DNA of 64,000 bases from Porticoccus hydrocarbonoclasticus MCTG13d (GCF_000744735.1 NZ_JQMM01000001.1:310001-374000), one strand, 5' to 3'; counted from the first letter of the stretch, positions 43,127-53,220 are shown. A program made the numbers and translations. The notes: generated by a model not told the origin, from the sequence alone.

Positions 43127-44593
43127 CTAAAAATCTATTGTCAGGCCCAGGTTTAACCGGTTTTCTTTATAGTCACGCCCAAAACCGTCTGCGTCCCTGT
43201 CAGAAAAACTGTAGCCAAGCGTTACAGAGGTCTTGGGACCCAGCTGACGATCAAGGCTCAGATAAAACCTGGTAATTTCCGACTCTGAAGTGGCCCGGTT
43301 TTCTCTTTCATCCAGACTCAATCTTGAGGTAACACTGATTTTTGAAGACAGTTTTCGATTAAACCGAATACCCGTGGAAGTAAATTTTGCGTCACTGTCG
43401 ATGTCCTCTCGGAGCTGCTTTGACTCCCGAACAAAGAAGGTCAGATCACTGCGCTTGCCTTTCAGTGTTAGCGAAGCATCAAACAACTCATTAACAAAAA
43501 TTCCCTGATCCCGGAAAGTGAGGTTATCTGTCAGAAATAGCGGCTCTCCGGTAATTGGATCAATCAGGTCTCCAAAGGGGTCTTCTCCCGGGAACAGGCT
43601 GGCAGCACGTCTCTCTGATCGGGTATCGGTGATGCTACGACTGTAGTTGACGGCAAGAGATGTCCGACGGGTGGTGTGGCTAAACTTGAAGCGGGGTGTG
43701 GTACCAAAAAAATGTTTTCCGTAGCCGAAGTCAAAAGTTGTTCGTCTGTTTGGGGTCCATACCAGACCTACATCCCAGAAATCACCATCGGTATTGTCGT
43801 CATCGAAAGTCTGAAAGTTATTCCACTCCTGACCCAAAGTACCATTCAACTGCCACTTTCGATCGAGGGCATAACCCAGCCTGACACTGGCTGTAGAGCG
43901 CTCATTATCCCCATCCTGATTCATGAAGCCATCGCCATCAAATTCTGTTTTCTGGTGATCGGCACGCAGGGTCCAGCTCAGGACACCAAAATCCGGACCG
44001 CTATTGAGTGTCACCACTGACATTTTTCGTACACTGTCGGAAAGCTCATCGCCCTTATTGATCTGATCATCATAGGTGTAGCGCACCTGAAGGTCGGCAA
44101 ACCGTGCAAAGCGATGAACAAGATAGGGACTTATGCTGTAATCATAAGTGGTTGTAACGTTGTCGGATCTGTTGAGCTGAGTGCTGCCAGATGCGGCGAA
44201 AGGGTCGATAAGCGTCTGATTGGAATAGATATCGCCTTCAACAAAAAAGAAATCTTCAAGCAACTCAACAGCGCCGTCACCACGCACCCTGGGATTAAAG
44301 GAGTCGGCGCCACCACCTACATTGTTAAACTCAAAAGCACCAACCAGTGACATTTCAGCGCGTCTGCCTTTACCTTCAAGTTCGATGGTAGGTCGTACCA
44401 CACTGATAAACTTGCTCTCCTTGTTGTCATCGTCCAGTTCTACATTGTCCGTGTAAATTTCACCAAAAGTAATGCTCCCCTTGCTTTTCCATTCGCCGGC
44501 ATTCAGCGAATATGGCACGGCCAACATCACAACCATGGCAATAGATGCCACATGGCTGATTTTACAAAGGGAAACCCGCGTGCTGTTATTCAT
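43127..44593 (-). CDS. PEP-CTERM/XrtA system-associated outer-membrane beta-barrel protein
   Basis: 488 residues from the ATG at 44593 with a signal peptide (HVASIAMVVMLAVPYSLNA). The open frame extends to 44659 across the end of the kinase gene, so the shorter start is preferred. The mature part is rich in alternating amphipathic strands with aromatic ends (KSKGSITFGEIYTDNVELDD, LNLGLTIDF), and ends in Phe, the outer-membrane insertion signal. It matches the family of PEP-CTERM-associated barrels (TIGR03016). It may form the outer pore or help secretion of the glycan. It overlaps the tyrosine kinase gene by 8 bp. Confidence 0.9.
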   Translation of the reverse strand: MNNSTRVSLCKISHVASIAMVVMLAVPYSLNAGEWKSKGSITFGEIYTDNVELDDDNKESKFISVVRPTIELEGKGRRAEMSLVGAFEFNNVGGGADSFNPRVRGDGAVELLEDFFFVEGDIYSNQTLIDPFAASGSTQLNRSDNVTTTYDYSISPYLVHRFARFADLQVRYTYDDQINKGDELSDSVRKMSVVTLNSGPDFGVLSWTLRADHQKTEFDGDGFMNQDGDNERSTASVRLGYALDRKWQLNGTLGQEWNNFQTFDDDNTDGDFWDVGLVWTPNRRTTFDFGYGKHFFGTTPRFKFSHTTRRTSLAVNYSRSITDTRSERRAASLFPGEDPFGDLIDPITGEPLFLTDNLTFRDQGIFVNELFDASLTLKGKRSDLTFFVRESKQLREDIDSDAKFTSTGIRFNRKLSSKISVTSRLSLDERENRATSESEITRFYLSLDRQLGPKTSVTLGYSFSDRDADGFGRDYKENRLNLGLTIDF

Positions 44594-45554
44594 TCTGGCC
44601 GCCACCCATCCTTGTTCGACCTGCCCCATAACTATGCCCATACCCATAACCATAGCCATGGGTATAATTGTCCCAAGGGTATCTTACGGCTTTGTTGAGC
44701 AGCATCCCGATAATTTTATCGTCACTGATCCGGCTAACCACCTGTTTCACAACATCCGGTGAAACCTTTTCCGCTTCGACCACAAACACGATTTGCCCCA
44801 TGCAGTCGGCCAGCACTGCTGCCTCACTCGTCTGAAGGAACGGTGGGGAATCGAAAATAATAACCCGATCCGGATAACGCGCTGACAACTCTGCCATCAA
44901 TTGCTTCATCCGCTCACTGGCAAGCAGCTCTGTAGATCGTTCGTGGGCAATCCCCACTGGAATAATGCGCACATTGGGAAGGTCGGTGTTTAGCAGTACA
45001 TCTTCGATGCCGATATTTTCATCTTCCAGAACATCAATAAGCCCTGGCGTATCATCAGGAATACCCAATAAGTTTCCCGCAGAGGCCTTTGCCATGTCTG
45101 CATCCACGAATAAAACTGTTTTATCCTTTTCTATGGAGATACTCAGCATCAGATTAATGGCTGAAAACGTTTTTCCTTCTCCCTCAAAGGAGCTCGTCAC
45201 CATAATCAGGTTGGCATGGTCCGCGCCCTTAGCCATATTGGTATCGATGTTTTGCAATAACGGTCGTTTGATCGCCCGGTATTCCTCTGCGATATAACTC
45301 CTAGGCTTATAGGGAGAGACGAAACCCCTCGCTTCCAACTCTTTGATGGGCAGAACAATACTTTTATTTTCAGATTGGCTTGCTGAGGGCGCAGCGTCTG
45401 CCGACGACTCAACCGTTTTGTCAAAAAAAACCTGGCTGTCCGGCTCTGAGGTGAGGTTGCCCCCCACATCAGGTGAGCTTGATGAGGGAGCTGCCGAGTC
45501 GTGGTTCTGACTCTTCTTCCCCAGCTTTTCAACTGCTTTTTCAATTGTGCTCAT
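44586..45554 (-). CDS. XrtA-associated tyrosine autokinase (BY-kinase)
   Basis: 322 residues, cytoplasmic. Walker A is SSFEGEGKTF at 121-130, Walker A' VLFVDADMAKAS and Walker B VIIFDSPPF. The C-terminal tail YPWDNYTHGYGYGYGHSYG carries the six-tyrosine cluster for autophosphorylation. The N-terminal 70 residues are Ser-rich and disordered-looking. It works with the separate chain-length protein at 45630 to control polymer length and export; it corresponds to pepcterm_TyrKin. The phosphatase domain of the protein at 20539 is the likely counter-enzyme. The gap to the upstream gene is 75 bp. Confidence 0.94.
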   Translation of the reverse strand: MSTIEKAVEKLGKKSQNHDSAAPSSSSPDVGGNLTSEPDSQVFFDKTVESSADAAPSASQSENKSIVLPIKELEARGFVSPYKPRSYIAEEYRAIKRPLLQNIDTNMAKGADHANLIMVTSSFEGEGKTFSAINLMLSISIEKDKTVLFVDADMAKASAGNLLGIPDDTPGLIDVLEDENIGIEDVLLNTDLPNVRIIPVGIAHERSTELLASERMKQLMAELSARYPDRVIIFDSPPFLQTSEAAVLADCMGQIVFVVEAEKVSPDVVKQVVSRISDDKIIGMLLNKAVRYPWDNYTHGYGYGYGHSYGAGRTRMGGGQNE

Positions 45555-45629
45555 AGGGTTTCCGGATGATAACCAAACAATTCACATCGCTCTCCAAGTG
45601 AGCGCTGCATGGAAGAAATCTCACCGATC

Positions 45630-47168
45630 TCATGTCAATGCCAACTCTTCAAGGAAAGTGACACCGGCATAGACAGCGACCAGCAACAGCAGCAATACAA
45701 CAAACAGTATTTTGTTCATCTTTGCCATTCGCTGCTGCGCAGGCGTGGGAATGTGCATCACGCAGCCCAGTACGGGCAACCCGGTAACCATGGTTAACCT
45801 GCGCCGGTCAGAGATGACCGGTCTCAGCAATGACAGAAGTAATGCCAACCCCGCACCTACGCCCAGGGAAGCCACCAGAACACCGGTATTAAGTAGTATT
45901 TTATTGGGCTTGTTGGGCCTCAAGGGAACAAACGGTGGATCGATCACTTTAAACACCAGGTCATTTGCCTGCTGCTCGACATCCTCGGATATGCGGGCGG
46001 ATTCCCTGCGCTCCAGAAGTCCGGTGTGCTGCTGGGAGAGAACTTCATAGTCGCGGGTCAGCTGAACCAGCTCGGCCTCAACCAAGGGTATTTTGTCCAC
46101 CATACTGTTGAGCTTATCAACACGGCGTTGATACTCGGCCACACGAACATTCAACTCGGCAACTTTGGCTTCCGCCTCCGCCAGCATCGAACGCATTTGC
46201 TGATAAACAGGGCTGGTGTTCATGCCCGACAAATCGGATGCTTCCCCGGTTGCCAATTTCGCAAGCTCCGACTCTCGCTCCTGCTCAAGGCTTTCGAGAA
46301 GGTTGTTGATCTGCACAACTTCGGGATGTCGATCAGTATATTTGGATAGCAACTCATCCAGTCGGGCTTTCAGTGAACTAATGCGACCATCAATGGATGA
46401 GCTCTGCTCACTGGCGCCGCTAGCCAGAAAGACCGGCTGTTCTCCAGCCAATTGACGTTTTAACTCATCGCGCCGGTTTTGCATCTCACTACGCTGCAAA
46501 CGCGCCTCACTCAATTGCTGCTGGCTCGCCACCAGACGCTGATAATAGCCGCCACCTTCACCTGGCAGATTACCCGCGTGCCTTTGCTTGAAGTCAGCCA
46601 GCGCAGATTCGGCCTCAACCAGACGTTTTTCATACTCGGCTATTTGCTTATCAAGGAAGGTTTGTGCTGAATTCGAGTCGCCACGCTTTTCATTGACTGC
46701 GCTTTCAATAAATACAGTGATTAGTGCCTGTACAACTTTCCGGGCAAGATCACGGTCCTCATGATAGAAAGACACAGAATAGAGGGATGAATTGCGCCGA
46801 TCGCCAGATAGCGATACCGCTCTCCGGATATTGCTGAAAAGCTTTTCCTTCTCTCTTTCTGTCTGGGCGCGCAGGTCCATATCAGTCATTCTGAGTAGCT
46901 TTTCGAGATTTGGTCGACTAAGCAATGTTCTACTCATCAGCTCTACGCGCTGATCAATATCCGGCTGTATTACCAATCCCCTCAACAAAGGCCGCAGGAT
47001 GGTATTGGTGTCGACATGAATCCTGGCTGTGGCCATGTACTGATCGGGCACCTGAGATACCGAAAACCACCCAACGACACCAACCAGCCAGGCAATAACC
47101 AATGCCGCCCATCTGAAACGCCAAAGGCCCGACAGATAGCTGAATAGCATCGCCAACATTTCTTGCAT
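45630..47168 (-). CDS. XrtA system polysaccharide chain-length determinant (Wzz/PCP-2-like)
   Basis: 512 residues: N-terminal membrane helix (WAALVIAWLVGVVGWFSV), then the Wzz domain (VPDQYMATARIHVDTNTILRP), a long coiled coil (about 170-370), the proline-rich PPFVPLRPNKPNKILL and a second helix near 425, with a third (ILFVVLLLLLVAVYAGVTF) at the C-terminus. No kinase domain is attached; the BY-kinase is the next gene, 75 bp downstream. It should span the periplasm between kinase and export lipoprotein. AAGGAAG lies 8 bp before the ATG. Confidence 0.93.
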   Translation of the reverse strand: MQEMLAMLFSYLSGLWRFRWAALVIAWLVGVVGWFSVSQVPDQYMATARIHVDTNTILRPLLRGLVIQPDIDQRVELMSRTLLSRPNLEKLLRMTDMDLRAQTEREKEKLFSNIRRAVSLSGDRRNSSLYSVSFYHEDRDLARKVVQALITVFIESAVNEKRGDSNSAQTFLDKQIAEYEKRLVEAESALADFKQRHAGNLPGEGGGYYQRLVASQQQLSEARLQRSEMQNRRDELKRQLAGEQPVFLASGASEQSSSIDGRISSLKARLDELLSKYTDRHPEVVQINNLLESLEQERESELAKLATGEASDLSGMNTSPVYQQMRSMLAEAEAKVAELNVRVAEYQRRVDKLNSMVDKIPLVEAELVQLTRDYEVLSQQHTGLLERRESARISEDVEQQANDLVFKVIDPPFVPLRPNKPNKILLNTGVLVASLGVGAGLALLLSLLRPVISDRRRLTMVTGLPVLGCVMHIPTPAQQRMAKMNKILFVVLLLLLVAVYAGVTFLEELALT

Positions 47169-47211
47169 AGCTGATCTTCCTTAAGTTTCCGGGTTACGTC
47201 GTGGCAACGAC

Positions 47212-47853
47212 TTAGAACCAAGCCTCAGGGATAATCACTATATCTCCGGGAAAGAGGGCAAGATTTGTCGAAATATCCCCATCATTGAGCAGATCATCCA
47301 GGCGAAGCTTATACGTGCTTTGATCACCACCAAAGCTTCTGATCAACACAGCCTTGTTGCCAGCGGCAAACTCCGTCAGGCCACCGACTTCCACCATCAA
47401 ATCAAGCAGCGTCATATGTTTTCTGAAGGGAATACTTGTCGGCTCTGCAGCTTCACCAACCACTCTGACCTGCTGAGAGGGGACGCCCACAAAGTCGTCG
47501 ACGATAACACTGACAACAGCACTCTTGACATATTCTGAGTAGGCTTCCTCAATATCCCGGGCAAGCTCCGAGGGCGTTTTCCCGCTTGCCTCGATGTTTT
47601 CAACCAACCGGGTGCTGATTTTCCCATCAGGACGTACTTTGACACCGTTGATTGTCAGCTCTTCGTTACCCCAGACGAAGACTTCCATACTATCCCCGGG
47701 ACCGATTACATAGGTATAGTCGGCCGGCATTGTACGCAGGTCATCGGGCACCTCGGTGTGGGTTGATGACGAGCAACCGGAAAGAGCCACTAGAGCCAGA
47801 CTGAGACCAATCACAGATGAAGTTCTTGATACGTAAGAAATAAGACCAGACAC
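47212..47853 (-). CDS. Polysaccharide export lipoprotein (Wza-like), XrtA system-associated
   Basis: 213 residues, GTG start with AAGGGAGGAGC just upstream. The lipobox LVALSGC ends at Cys27. YVIGPGDSMEVFVWGNEELT begins the poly-export domain, followed by SLBB-type RVVGEAAEPTSIPF and VLIRSFGG. It is shorter than Wza and should sit in the periplasm or outer membrane as the export channel part. It heads the long XrtA operon, 43 bp before the chain-length gene. It matches pepcterm_export. Confidence 0.93.
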   Translation of the reverse strand: MSGLISYVSRTSSVIGLSLALVALSGCSSSTHTEVPDDLRTMPADYTYVIGPGDSMEVFVWGNEELTINGVKVRPDGKISTRLVENIEASGKTPSELARDIEEAYSEYVKSAVVSVIVDDFVGVPSQQVRVVGEAAEPTSIPFRKHMTLLDLMVEVGGLTEFAAGNKAVLIRSFGGDQSTYKLRLDDLLNDGDISTNLALFPGDIVIIPEAWF

Positions 47854-48327
47854 GATTCAGCTCCTCCCTTGAGTGCTTCAAATATAAATCCCGGCTGAGT
47901 GTAGCATGCACATAAAACCGATGACTAGCAGCGGGCTTCAGGCCACGCCACCCCAGCCCGTGACGGGATTTAAACAGAAGCTCCGCTTTATGGACGAATC
48001 ATTTAGACGAACGGCCGGTTGCGTGGCTTGACCTGCAAAATATACTCGGCCCTAGTCCTAATTAACTGGTACCATTCCCCGATAAGGCTGGGTTCTGCTC
48101 CGCAACAAACAATTAAGGCTAACTATTTGTAGTGTAAGGGCTTACCAACCACCGTCAGCCATATACTGCAAATTTCCGGCATAGGATTTCCTGCTATTGG
48201 CGGGCACAGCCTGTGATGATTCCGGCTGCAGATACTGATAGACCGGCCCAACGGGTATCCATCAAAAGCAACTGGCTTCTCCAATCAGAAGCCAAACCTA
48301 CCTTATGGAAGGGGTTTATTACAGGCA
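47854..48327. other. Intergenic region between the two divergent glycan transcription units
   Basis: 474 bp with no credible gene. It must contain the promoter(s) of the ~20-kb XrtA operon (leftward) and of the initiating transferase (rightward). I see an 8-bp hairpin at 48273-48294 and only a poor -24/-12-like match on the minus strand at 47930-47945 (the -12 element reads CCGC instead of TTGC). No firm promoter can be assigned. Confidence 0.55.
48273..48294 (+). repeat. Inverted repeat in the leader of the initiating sugar transferase
   Basis: TGGCTTCT at 48273-48280 and AGAAGCCA at 48287-48294 form a perfect 8-bp stem with a 6-nt loop, ending 33 bp before the ATG at 48328. It has no T-tract after it. 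Could be an operator or mRNA leader hairpin. Confidence 0.5.
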
Positions 48328-49734
48328 ATGAAAAAGACGAATTTTCGCGACTTGTCCTCAGGTTATAAGGTGCTCGTAATCGTCGAGCTTTCCGTATATT
48401 TCGGTTCGGTATTTTTTGCCATCCTTGCCAATAATTTCTTTGGCTGGTCCCAACAAAGCAACCTCGAAACAAATATAGTTGCCGCCTACTCTCTTGTTTT
48501 TGCTCTTTTCATTTTGCTCACATCCCTTTCCCTAGGGCTATACAATCCCAGAATGCGAGAAAATTATCGCAATGTATTTCGCAGGCTCGTGCTTGCCGTC
48601 GCACTCGGCTCTGCCGAGTTTGCGATTCTCTTTATGCTTATCAACACGAAGCCTTTCACTGCCGAGGTTGTACTCACGGCAGCGGGCATAGGGCTGATTC
48701 TTACCAGTCTTATCAGGCATACACTCAACCGTTTCGATTTGCTTGGCTTTAACAAGATCAACGTACTGATACTTGGATCTGGAGAACGAGCATCGATCGT
48801 TGAGAGACGGATGAGACGTGCTGTTGACCGCCACGGCTTTACCCTCGAGGGGTTTGTGGTGATGGAGGGTGACTTGCCCGATGGCATTAAACAGGAGCGA
48901 CGCATCAACCTTGAAAAAGGTGCACTTCTGTCATTTGTTATCGAACACAACATTGACGAAATTGTTGTTGCCAGTGACGAGAGAAGAGCCAACCTGCCTG
49001 TTGATGAGCTGTTTGCCTGCAAGATTCGTGGCGTTAATGTTATTGATATTCTGGATTTCATCGAACGGGAAACGGGACAAATTGCGGTCAACCTCATCTA
49101 TCCCAGCTGGATCATTTATTCCAATGGTTTCGCCTCAATCCACTACCTGAGAAATTCGGTAGACTGGCTCTTCAATGCATCAATCGCCATTCTACTATTA
49201 CTCCTCACCTGGCCAATTATGCTCATCACTGCCCTGGTGATTAAAATTGAAGATGGCATCAAGGCACCCATTTTTTATCGCCAGGAGAGGGTAGGACTCG
49301 ACGGCAAGGTCTTCAAAATTATCAAATTCCGAAGTATGCGCACTGATGCCGAAAGCAACGGAGCCGTCTGGGCCAAAGTCAACGACACCAGAATAACCCG
49401 CATAGGAAACTTTATTCGAAAATGCCGAATCGACGAATTACCACAAATCTACAATGTGCTGTGCGGAGAAATGGGCTTTGTCGGCCCCAGGCCGGAAAGG
49501 CCCGAGTTTGTTCAGGGGCTGATTCGCAGCATCCCCTACTACAACGAAAGGCACAATGTTAAACCCGGTTTAACCGGATGGGCGCAGCTTAAATATCCTT
49601 ATGGAGCAACAGACGAAGACGCCATGGAAAAGCTGAAGTACGACCTCTACTACGTCAAGCACCGCAGCTTCCTGCTCGACCTTAACATTCTTATCAGAAC
49701 CGTTGAGGTTGTTCTTTTTGGCAAGGGCCGGTAA
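48328..49734 (+). CDS. Initiating sugar transferase, XrtA/PEP-CTERM system (polyprenyl-phosphate type)
   Basis: 468 residues. Four N-terminal membrane helices and a CoA-binding-like domain (INVLILGSGERASIVERRM at about 145-163) precede a fifth helix (ASIAILLLLLTWPIMLITALVI). The C-terminal bacterial sugar transferase domain has APIFYRQERVGLDGKVFKIIKFRSM, FIRKCRIDELPQIYNVLCGEMGFVGPRPERP and KPGLTGWAQ. It should transfer a sugar phosphate from a UDP-sugar to undecaprenyl phosphate and start each repeat unit. It corresponds to the TIGR03013 family. It is divergent from the main XrtA operon. Confidence 0.94.
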   Translation: MKKTNFRDLSSGYKVLVIVELSVYFGSVFFAILANNFFGWSQQSNLETNIVAAYSLVFALFILLTSLSLGLYNPRMRENYRNVFRRLVLAVALGSAEFAILFMLINTKPFTAEVVLTAAGIGLILTSLIRHTLNRFDLLGFNKINVLILGSGERASIVERRMRRAVDRHGFTLEGFVVMEGDLPDGIKQERRINLEKGALLSFVIEHNIDEIVVASDERRANLPVDELFACKIRGVNVIDILDFIERETGQIAVNLIYPSWIIYSNGFASIHYLRNSVDWLFNASIAILLLLLTWPIMLITALVIKIEDGIKAPIFYRQERVGLDGKVFKIIKFRSMRTDAESNGAVWAKVNDTRITRIGNFIRKCRIDELPQIYNVLCGEMGFVGPRPERPEFVQGLIRSIPYYNERHNVKPGLTGWAQLKYPYGATDEDAMEKLKYDLYYVKHRSFLLDLNILIRTVEVVLFGKGR

Positions 49735-49771
49735 TCACCCCCTATTATCGCACCTTGTAACGCCCTGCCAC

Positions 49772-51127
49772 CTAGGAACGAATATTGTACTTTTCGAGAA
49801 AGTTATAGAGCGTTGGTCTGGTCACCCCCAACATTTTGGCTGCTTCCGAGACATTATCCCCGGCATTCAACAACGCCCTCTGAATAGCACCCTTTTCAGC
49901 TTTCTCCCTGATTTCTCTCAGGTTAAAGGGTGCGGCCTCATCGCCCGCTGGCGACAGCTCGAGGTCCTCCAGGGTGATGTGGGTCCCCTCTGCCATGATA
50001 ATGGCCCGTTTGATTCGACTCTCCAGCTCACGGACATTGCCAGGCCAATCGTAAGACTCGATCGCCTGAGCTGCCTGTTTGTCAAACCCGCGTAGCGATT
50101 TGCCTGATTCCTTGCTGAAACGTGCCAAAAATGCCTTTGCCAGCAGCAGGGCATCCCCTTCACGATCCTTCAACAAGGGTATCTGGATGGTGATCTCACT
50201 CACCCTGTAATAAAGATCCTCGCGGAACTTCCCCTCCTCTATGTACTTGGTCAGATCCTGATGCGTGGCACATATAATCCTCACATCAATGGGGATTTCC
50301 GTCCTGCCCCCTACTCGTTCAATGACTCTTTCCTGAAGAAAACGCAATAATTTGGACTGTAACTCCAATGGCAAGTCGCCAATTTCATCGAGAAACAGGG
50401 TACCCCCATCGGCATACTCTATTTTTCCCTGCGTCTGTTTAACCGCACCCGTGAAGGCACCTTTCTCATGGCCGAACAGCTCACTCTCCAACAGATTGTC
50501 TGGTATCGCAGCGCAGTTGATTGCGACCATTTTCTGGTCTGCCCTGGCACTCAGCTCGTGCAATGCCCGGGCAATAACCTCTTTGCCAGTTCCGCTGGCG
50601 CCCAGCAGCAAGGTTGTGATATCGGAGGGCGCTACTTTCTCAACTGTGCGACAGACTTTCAGCATTTCCGGGCTGGCAGTAACAACCCCTCGCAAAGGGG
50701 ACTCCACACCCTGCTCCTGAAGTCGACGGTTTTCAGACTCCAGCTCATAAACACGGTAAGCCCGGTCGACAATCAATGTAAGGATATCCGGGTCAACCGG
50801 CTTTTGATAAAAATCGTAGGCTCCAAGACCAATTGCCTTGACCGCATTGGATCTATCATTGTCACCCGTCACCACGATCACTTTTGTTTGCGGTGAAATC
50901 ACCAGGATCTCACTCAGCGTGGCAAGGCCCTCTGTGACGCCACCGGGATCCGGCGGCAGCCCCAGATCAAGCAATACTACCCATGGCTGATGACGGCGCA
51001 ACTGAGCTATCGCGGCCTCACGATCACCGGTGATGACCACATCATAGTCATCAAAACACCAGCGCAGCTGACTTTGCAGGCCGGTATCGTCTTCAACCAC
51101 GAGCAGCGGTCTGTTGGCTTCTTTCAC
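49772..51127 (-). CDS. prsR: PEP-CTERM-box response regulator transcription factor PrsR (sigma-54 activator)
   Basis: 451 residues, GTG start overlapping prsK as GTGA. Receiver domain residues 8-125 with phospho-acceptor Asp54 in VLLDLGLPP; central sigma-54 AAA+ domain with Walker A GASGTGKE at 176-183 and the sigma-54 contact loop GAFTGA at 223-228; C-terminal Fis-type helix-turn-helix (VSEAAKMLGVTRPTLYNFLEKY). The family is known as a regulator of PEP-CTERM protein genes through RpoN-dependent promoters. The strong -24/-12 site at 56076 is a candidate target. Its gene is convergent with the initiating transferase (37-bp gap). Confidence 0.95.
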   Translation of the reverse strand: MKEANRPLLVVEDDTGLQSQLRWCFDDYDVVITGDREAAIAQLRRHQPWVVLLDLGLPPDPGGVTEGLATLSEILVISPQTKVIVVTGDNDRSNAVKAIGLGAYDFYQKPVDPDILTLIVDRAYRVYELESENRRLQEQGVESPLRGVVTASPEMLKVCRTVEKVAPSDITTLLLGASGTGKEVIARALHELSARADQKMVAINCAAIPDNLLESELFGHEKGAFTGAVKQTQGKIEYADGGTLFLDEIGDLPLELQSKLLRFLQERVIERVGGRTEIPIDVRIICATHQDLTKYIEEGKFREDLYYRVSEITIQIPLLKDREGDALLLAKAFLARFSKESGKSLRGFDKQAAQAIESYDWPGNVRELESRIKRAIIMAEGTHITLEDLELSPAGDEAAPFNLREIREKAEKGAIQRALLNAGDNVSEAAKMLGVTRPTLYNFLEKYNIRS

Positions 51128-53220
51128 GACTGATTTCCTTCATTTTCGGTACTTGCTTCGCCACCATCAATCGGACTACACGGCAAGATAATAGTAAATT
51201 GAGAACCCACGCCAGGCTCACTGGCAACCAGAATATCCCCGCCGATAGAACGGATATACTCTCGACTTTCAAATGCACCCACGCCCATGCCGGTCAAACC
51301 TTTAGTGGAATCAAATGGACTGAAAAGACGGTCGCGGATAAAAGCCCTATCCATTCCCGTACCCGCATCCTCAATAATGACATGAACAGTCTGCCCCTGC
51401 CTCTCTACGCTGACAGCAACTCTTGCTGTTGCCGGGGTGGCGTCCTGGGCATTCTGGATGATATGGCCAAATACAGTCGATAGCTGCTCACGGTCCGCAC
51501 GCACCACCGCATCACCGGCCACCGATTCAAGTACAGGTTTAGGCTCCCTGGCAGAGGCGGCCCTGACCAGCTTCGTCAGCAAACTGCCAAGCTCGATATC
51601 CTCGGCCAAATCGCCCCGAACACCGCTTCTCATCTGCTCCATAAGCCGGGTCATTCTATTAACGGAATTTTTGACAGTTGCAAGAACATCGTCAATGAAC
51701 TCGGGCTTGTGTTTATGCTTTTCTGCATTGGTGATAATCAGCGATTGCTGGGCTAGGATGTTTTTCAGATCATGAACAATATAGGCAGACAGCCGATTAA
51801 ACGCTTCAAACTGTCGCGAACGAATCAGGGCCTGATCTGCCCGATATTGCGCCAAATGGCTGGCCGCGTGCTGGCCTGCCATTTTCAAAAGATCCCGATC
51901 TTCCCAGTTAATCGCGTGATACAAATCCGAGCGCCTGACCAGCACAAACCCCAGGCACTCATCCCGAAGTATCAGGGGCACCAACAGCCAGATATTCCGA
52001 ATCTTCAGCAACCACTCCGGCAGGACCAAACCCGCATATTTTTCGGGATCTTCATTATATTCATCGATATCGATAACCCAGTGAGTCCGCGTCATAAATA
52101 ACGTCAAAGAATCTAACGATTTCGCATCCGCACAATCAGGTTCAGGCATATGCCAGCGAGCCAGCACACTAAAATGTCCAGCATCATTTTTTTCCCACAA
52201 GATGCCACCTGGGCTTTCCGTCAGCTTCGCAATGGATTGAATCACCCTCTCCGGCACACTGTCTTCATTACCTGAAAGCGTCTGGGTAAATTTAAGCCAT
52301 TCTTCCCGATAATCGTGCTTGTAGGAAAAAAAATGCTTGCTCAACAAGACCCTTACCTGAGCACGAATCTTGTCGGAAAACATCAGGGTGACCAGCAGGA
52401 CTGCCGCACCAAAGAAAAATACGATTTGCAGCACACTACCCCAGGTCCCGCCATAATAACGGATGAAGTAACCGGCAGTGGCCATCAGCAGCAGATAAAC
52501 ACCCGCCCCCATGATCGTTGCAGTGTGGAAAACCACATGCCTAGACACGTGGATATTCAGTTCAAATTTCGGGTTTCGGGCAATGGCAATGACGATAAGC
52601 GGTGCGGCCATCCCGTTCACGAGGCCGCGGGCTTCCCATAAATCAAGGCTGATGCGCTTGAAAAGAAGTGCATCTGAGTACATAAAAAAGTCGTAGACAA
52701 AAAAACTGCCGATACCAAGGCACAAGAATTTTGTTGACCATCGCTGGGTGGCACCAGAGTTGCGAAAAATCTGCTCAATCAGAACCAGACCCGTGAGGGA
52801 AAGCACCACCCATAGCACTAACACAATTTCACGAAACAGTGTTTCTGATACGGGCAGATATTTGGAAGCAAGTGGCATAGTAAAGAGCACACCCAACAGC
52901 ACAAGCACTGCCGAACAACCCAGTGCAATTCGAAATATCATGGCTCCGCGGGGACTTTCACCATCTTTTTTACAGAGAACATCCAGCAGGAACAGGCACC
53001 AGGACAGGTTTCTCGACAACTCGGCCAGCTGTATCATCTCGAAAGAAACCCGGGCACCGAACTCCCCTGCTGCAATGGCTCCAGCCCAGACAGTCGAACA
53101 GACGGCGGCGAGAATGATCAGAACCCCCTGCGGCCGTCCACGCCATGAAATGCTGATCAGAATTGTCAGTACCAAATAGGCAAAAAATGCGAACAGATAG
53201 CTGGGCACACCCACATTCAT
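51124..53220 (-). CDS. prsK: PEP-CTERM system histidine kinase PrsK
   Basis: 698 residues from the ATG at 53220 (MNVGVPSYLFAFFAYLV), with AGG 7 bp upstream; the frame stays open to 53274. The N-terminal half has about eight membrane helices, then a GAF-like domain (ESPGGILWEKNDAGHFSVL) and the kinase core: His in AYIVHDLKNILAQQS, N-box IIQNAQDA, and G-boxes DAGTGMD and GLTGMGVGAFES. It should sense an unknown signal at the membrane and phosphorylate PrsR. Both belong to the exosortase-associated two-component pair. Divergent from the wbpP-like gene. Confidence 0.95.
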   Translation of the reverse strand: MNVGVPSYLFAFFAYLVLTILISISWRGRPQGVLIILAAVCSTVWAGAIAAGEFGARVSFEMIQLAELSRNLSWCLFLLDVLCKKDGESPRGAMIFRIALGCSAVLVLLGVLFTMPLASKYLPVSETLFREIVLVLWVVLSLTGLVLIEQIFRNSGATQRWSTKFLCLGIGSFFVYDFFMYSDALLFKRISLDLWEARGLVNGMAAPLIVIAIARNPKFELNIHVSRHVVFHTATIMGAGVYLLLMATAGYFIRYYGGTWGSVLQIVFFFGAAVLLVTLMFSDKIRAQVRVLLSKHFFSYKHDYREEWLKFTQTLSGNEDSVPERVIQSIAKLTESPGGILWEKNDAGHFSVLARWHMPEPDCADAKSLDSLTLFMTRTHWVIDIDEYNEDPEKYAGLVLPEWLLKIRNIWLLVPLILRDECLGFVLVRRSDLYHAINWEDRDLLKMAGQHAASHLAQYRADQALIRSRQFEAFNRLSAYIVHDLKNILAQQSLIITNAEKHKHKPEFIDDVLATVKNSVNRMTRLMEQMRSGVRGDLAEDIELGSLLTKLVRAASAREPKPVLESVAGDAVVRADREQLSTVFGHIIQNAQDATPATARVAVSVERQGQTVHVIIEDAGTGMDRAFIRDRLFSPFDSTKGLTGMGVGAFESREYIRSIGGDILVASEPGVGSQFTIILPCSPIDGGEASTENEGNQS

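Noticed and set aside
47930-47945. Minus-strand -24/-12-like sequence upstream of the export lipoprotein gene (TGGC with correct GG-GC spacing)
   Set aside because: The -12 element is CCGC rather than TTGC, and such partial matches are expected by chance; much weaker than the site at 56076.
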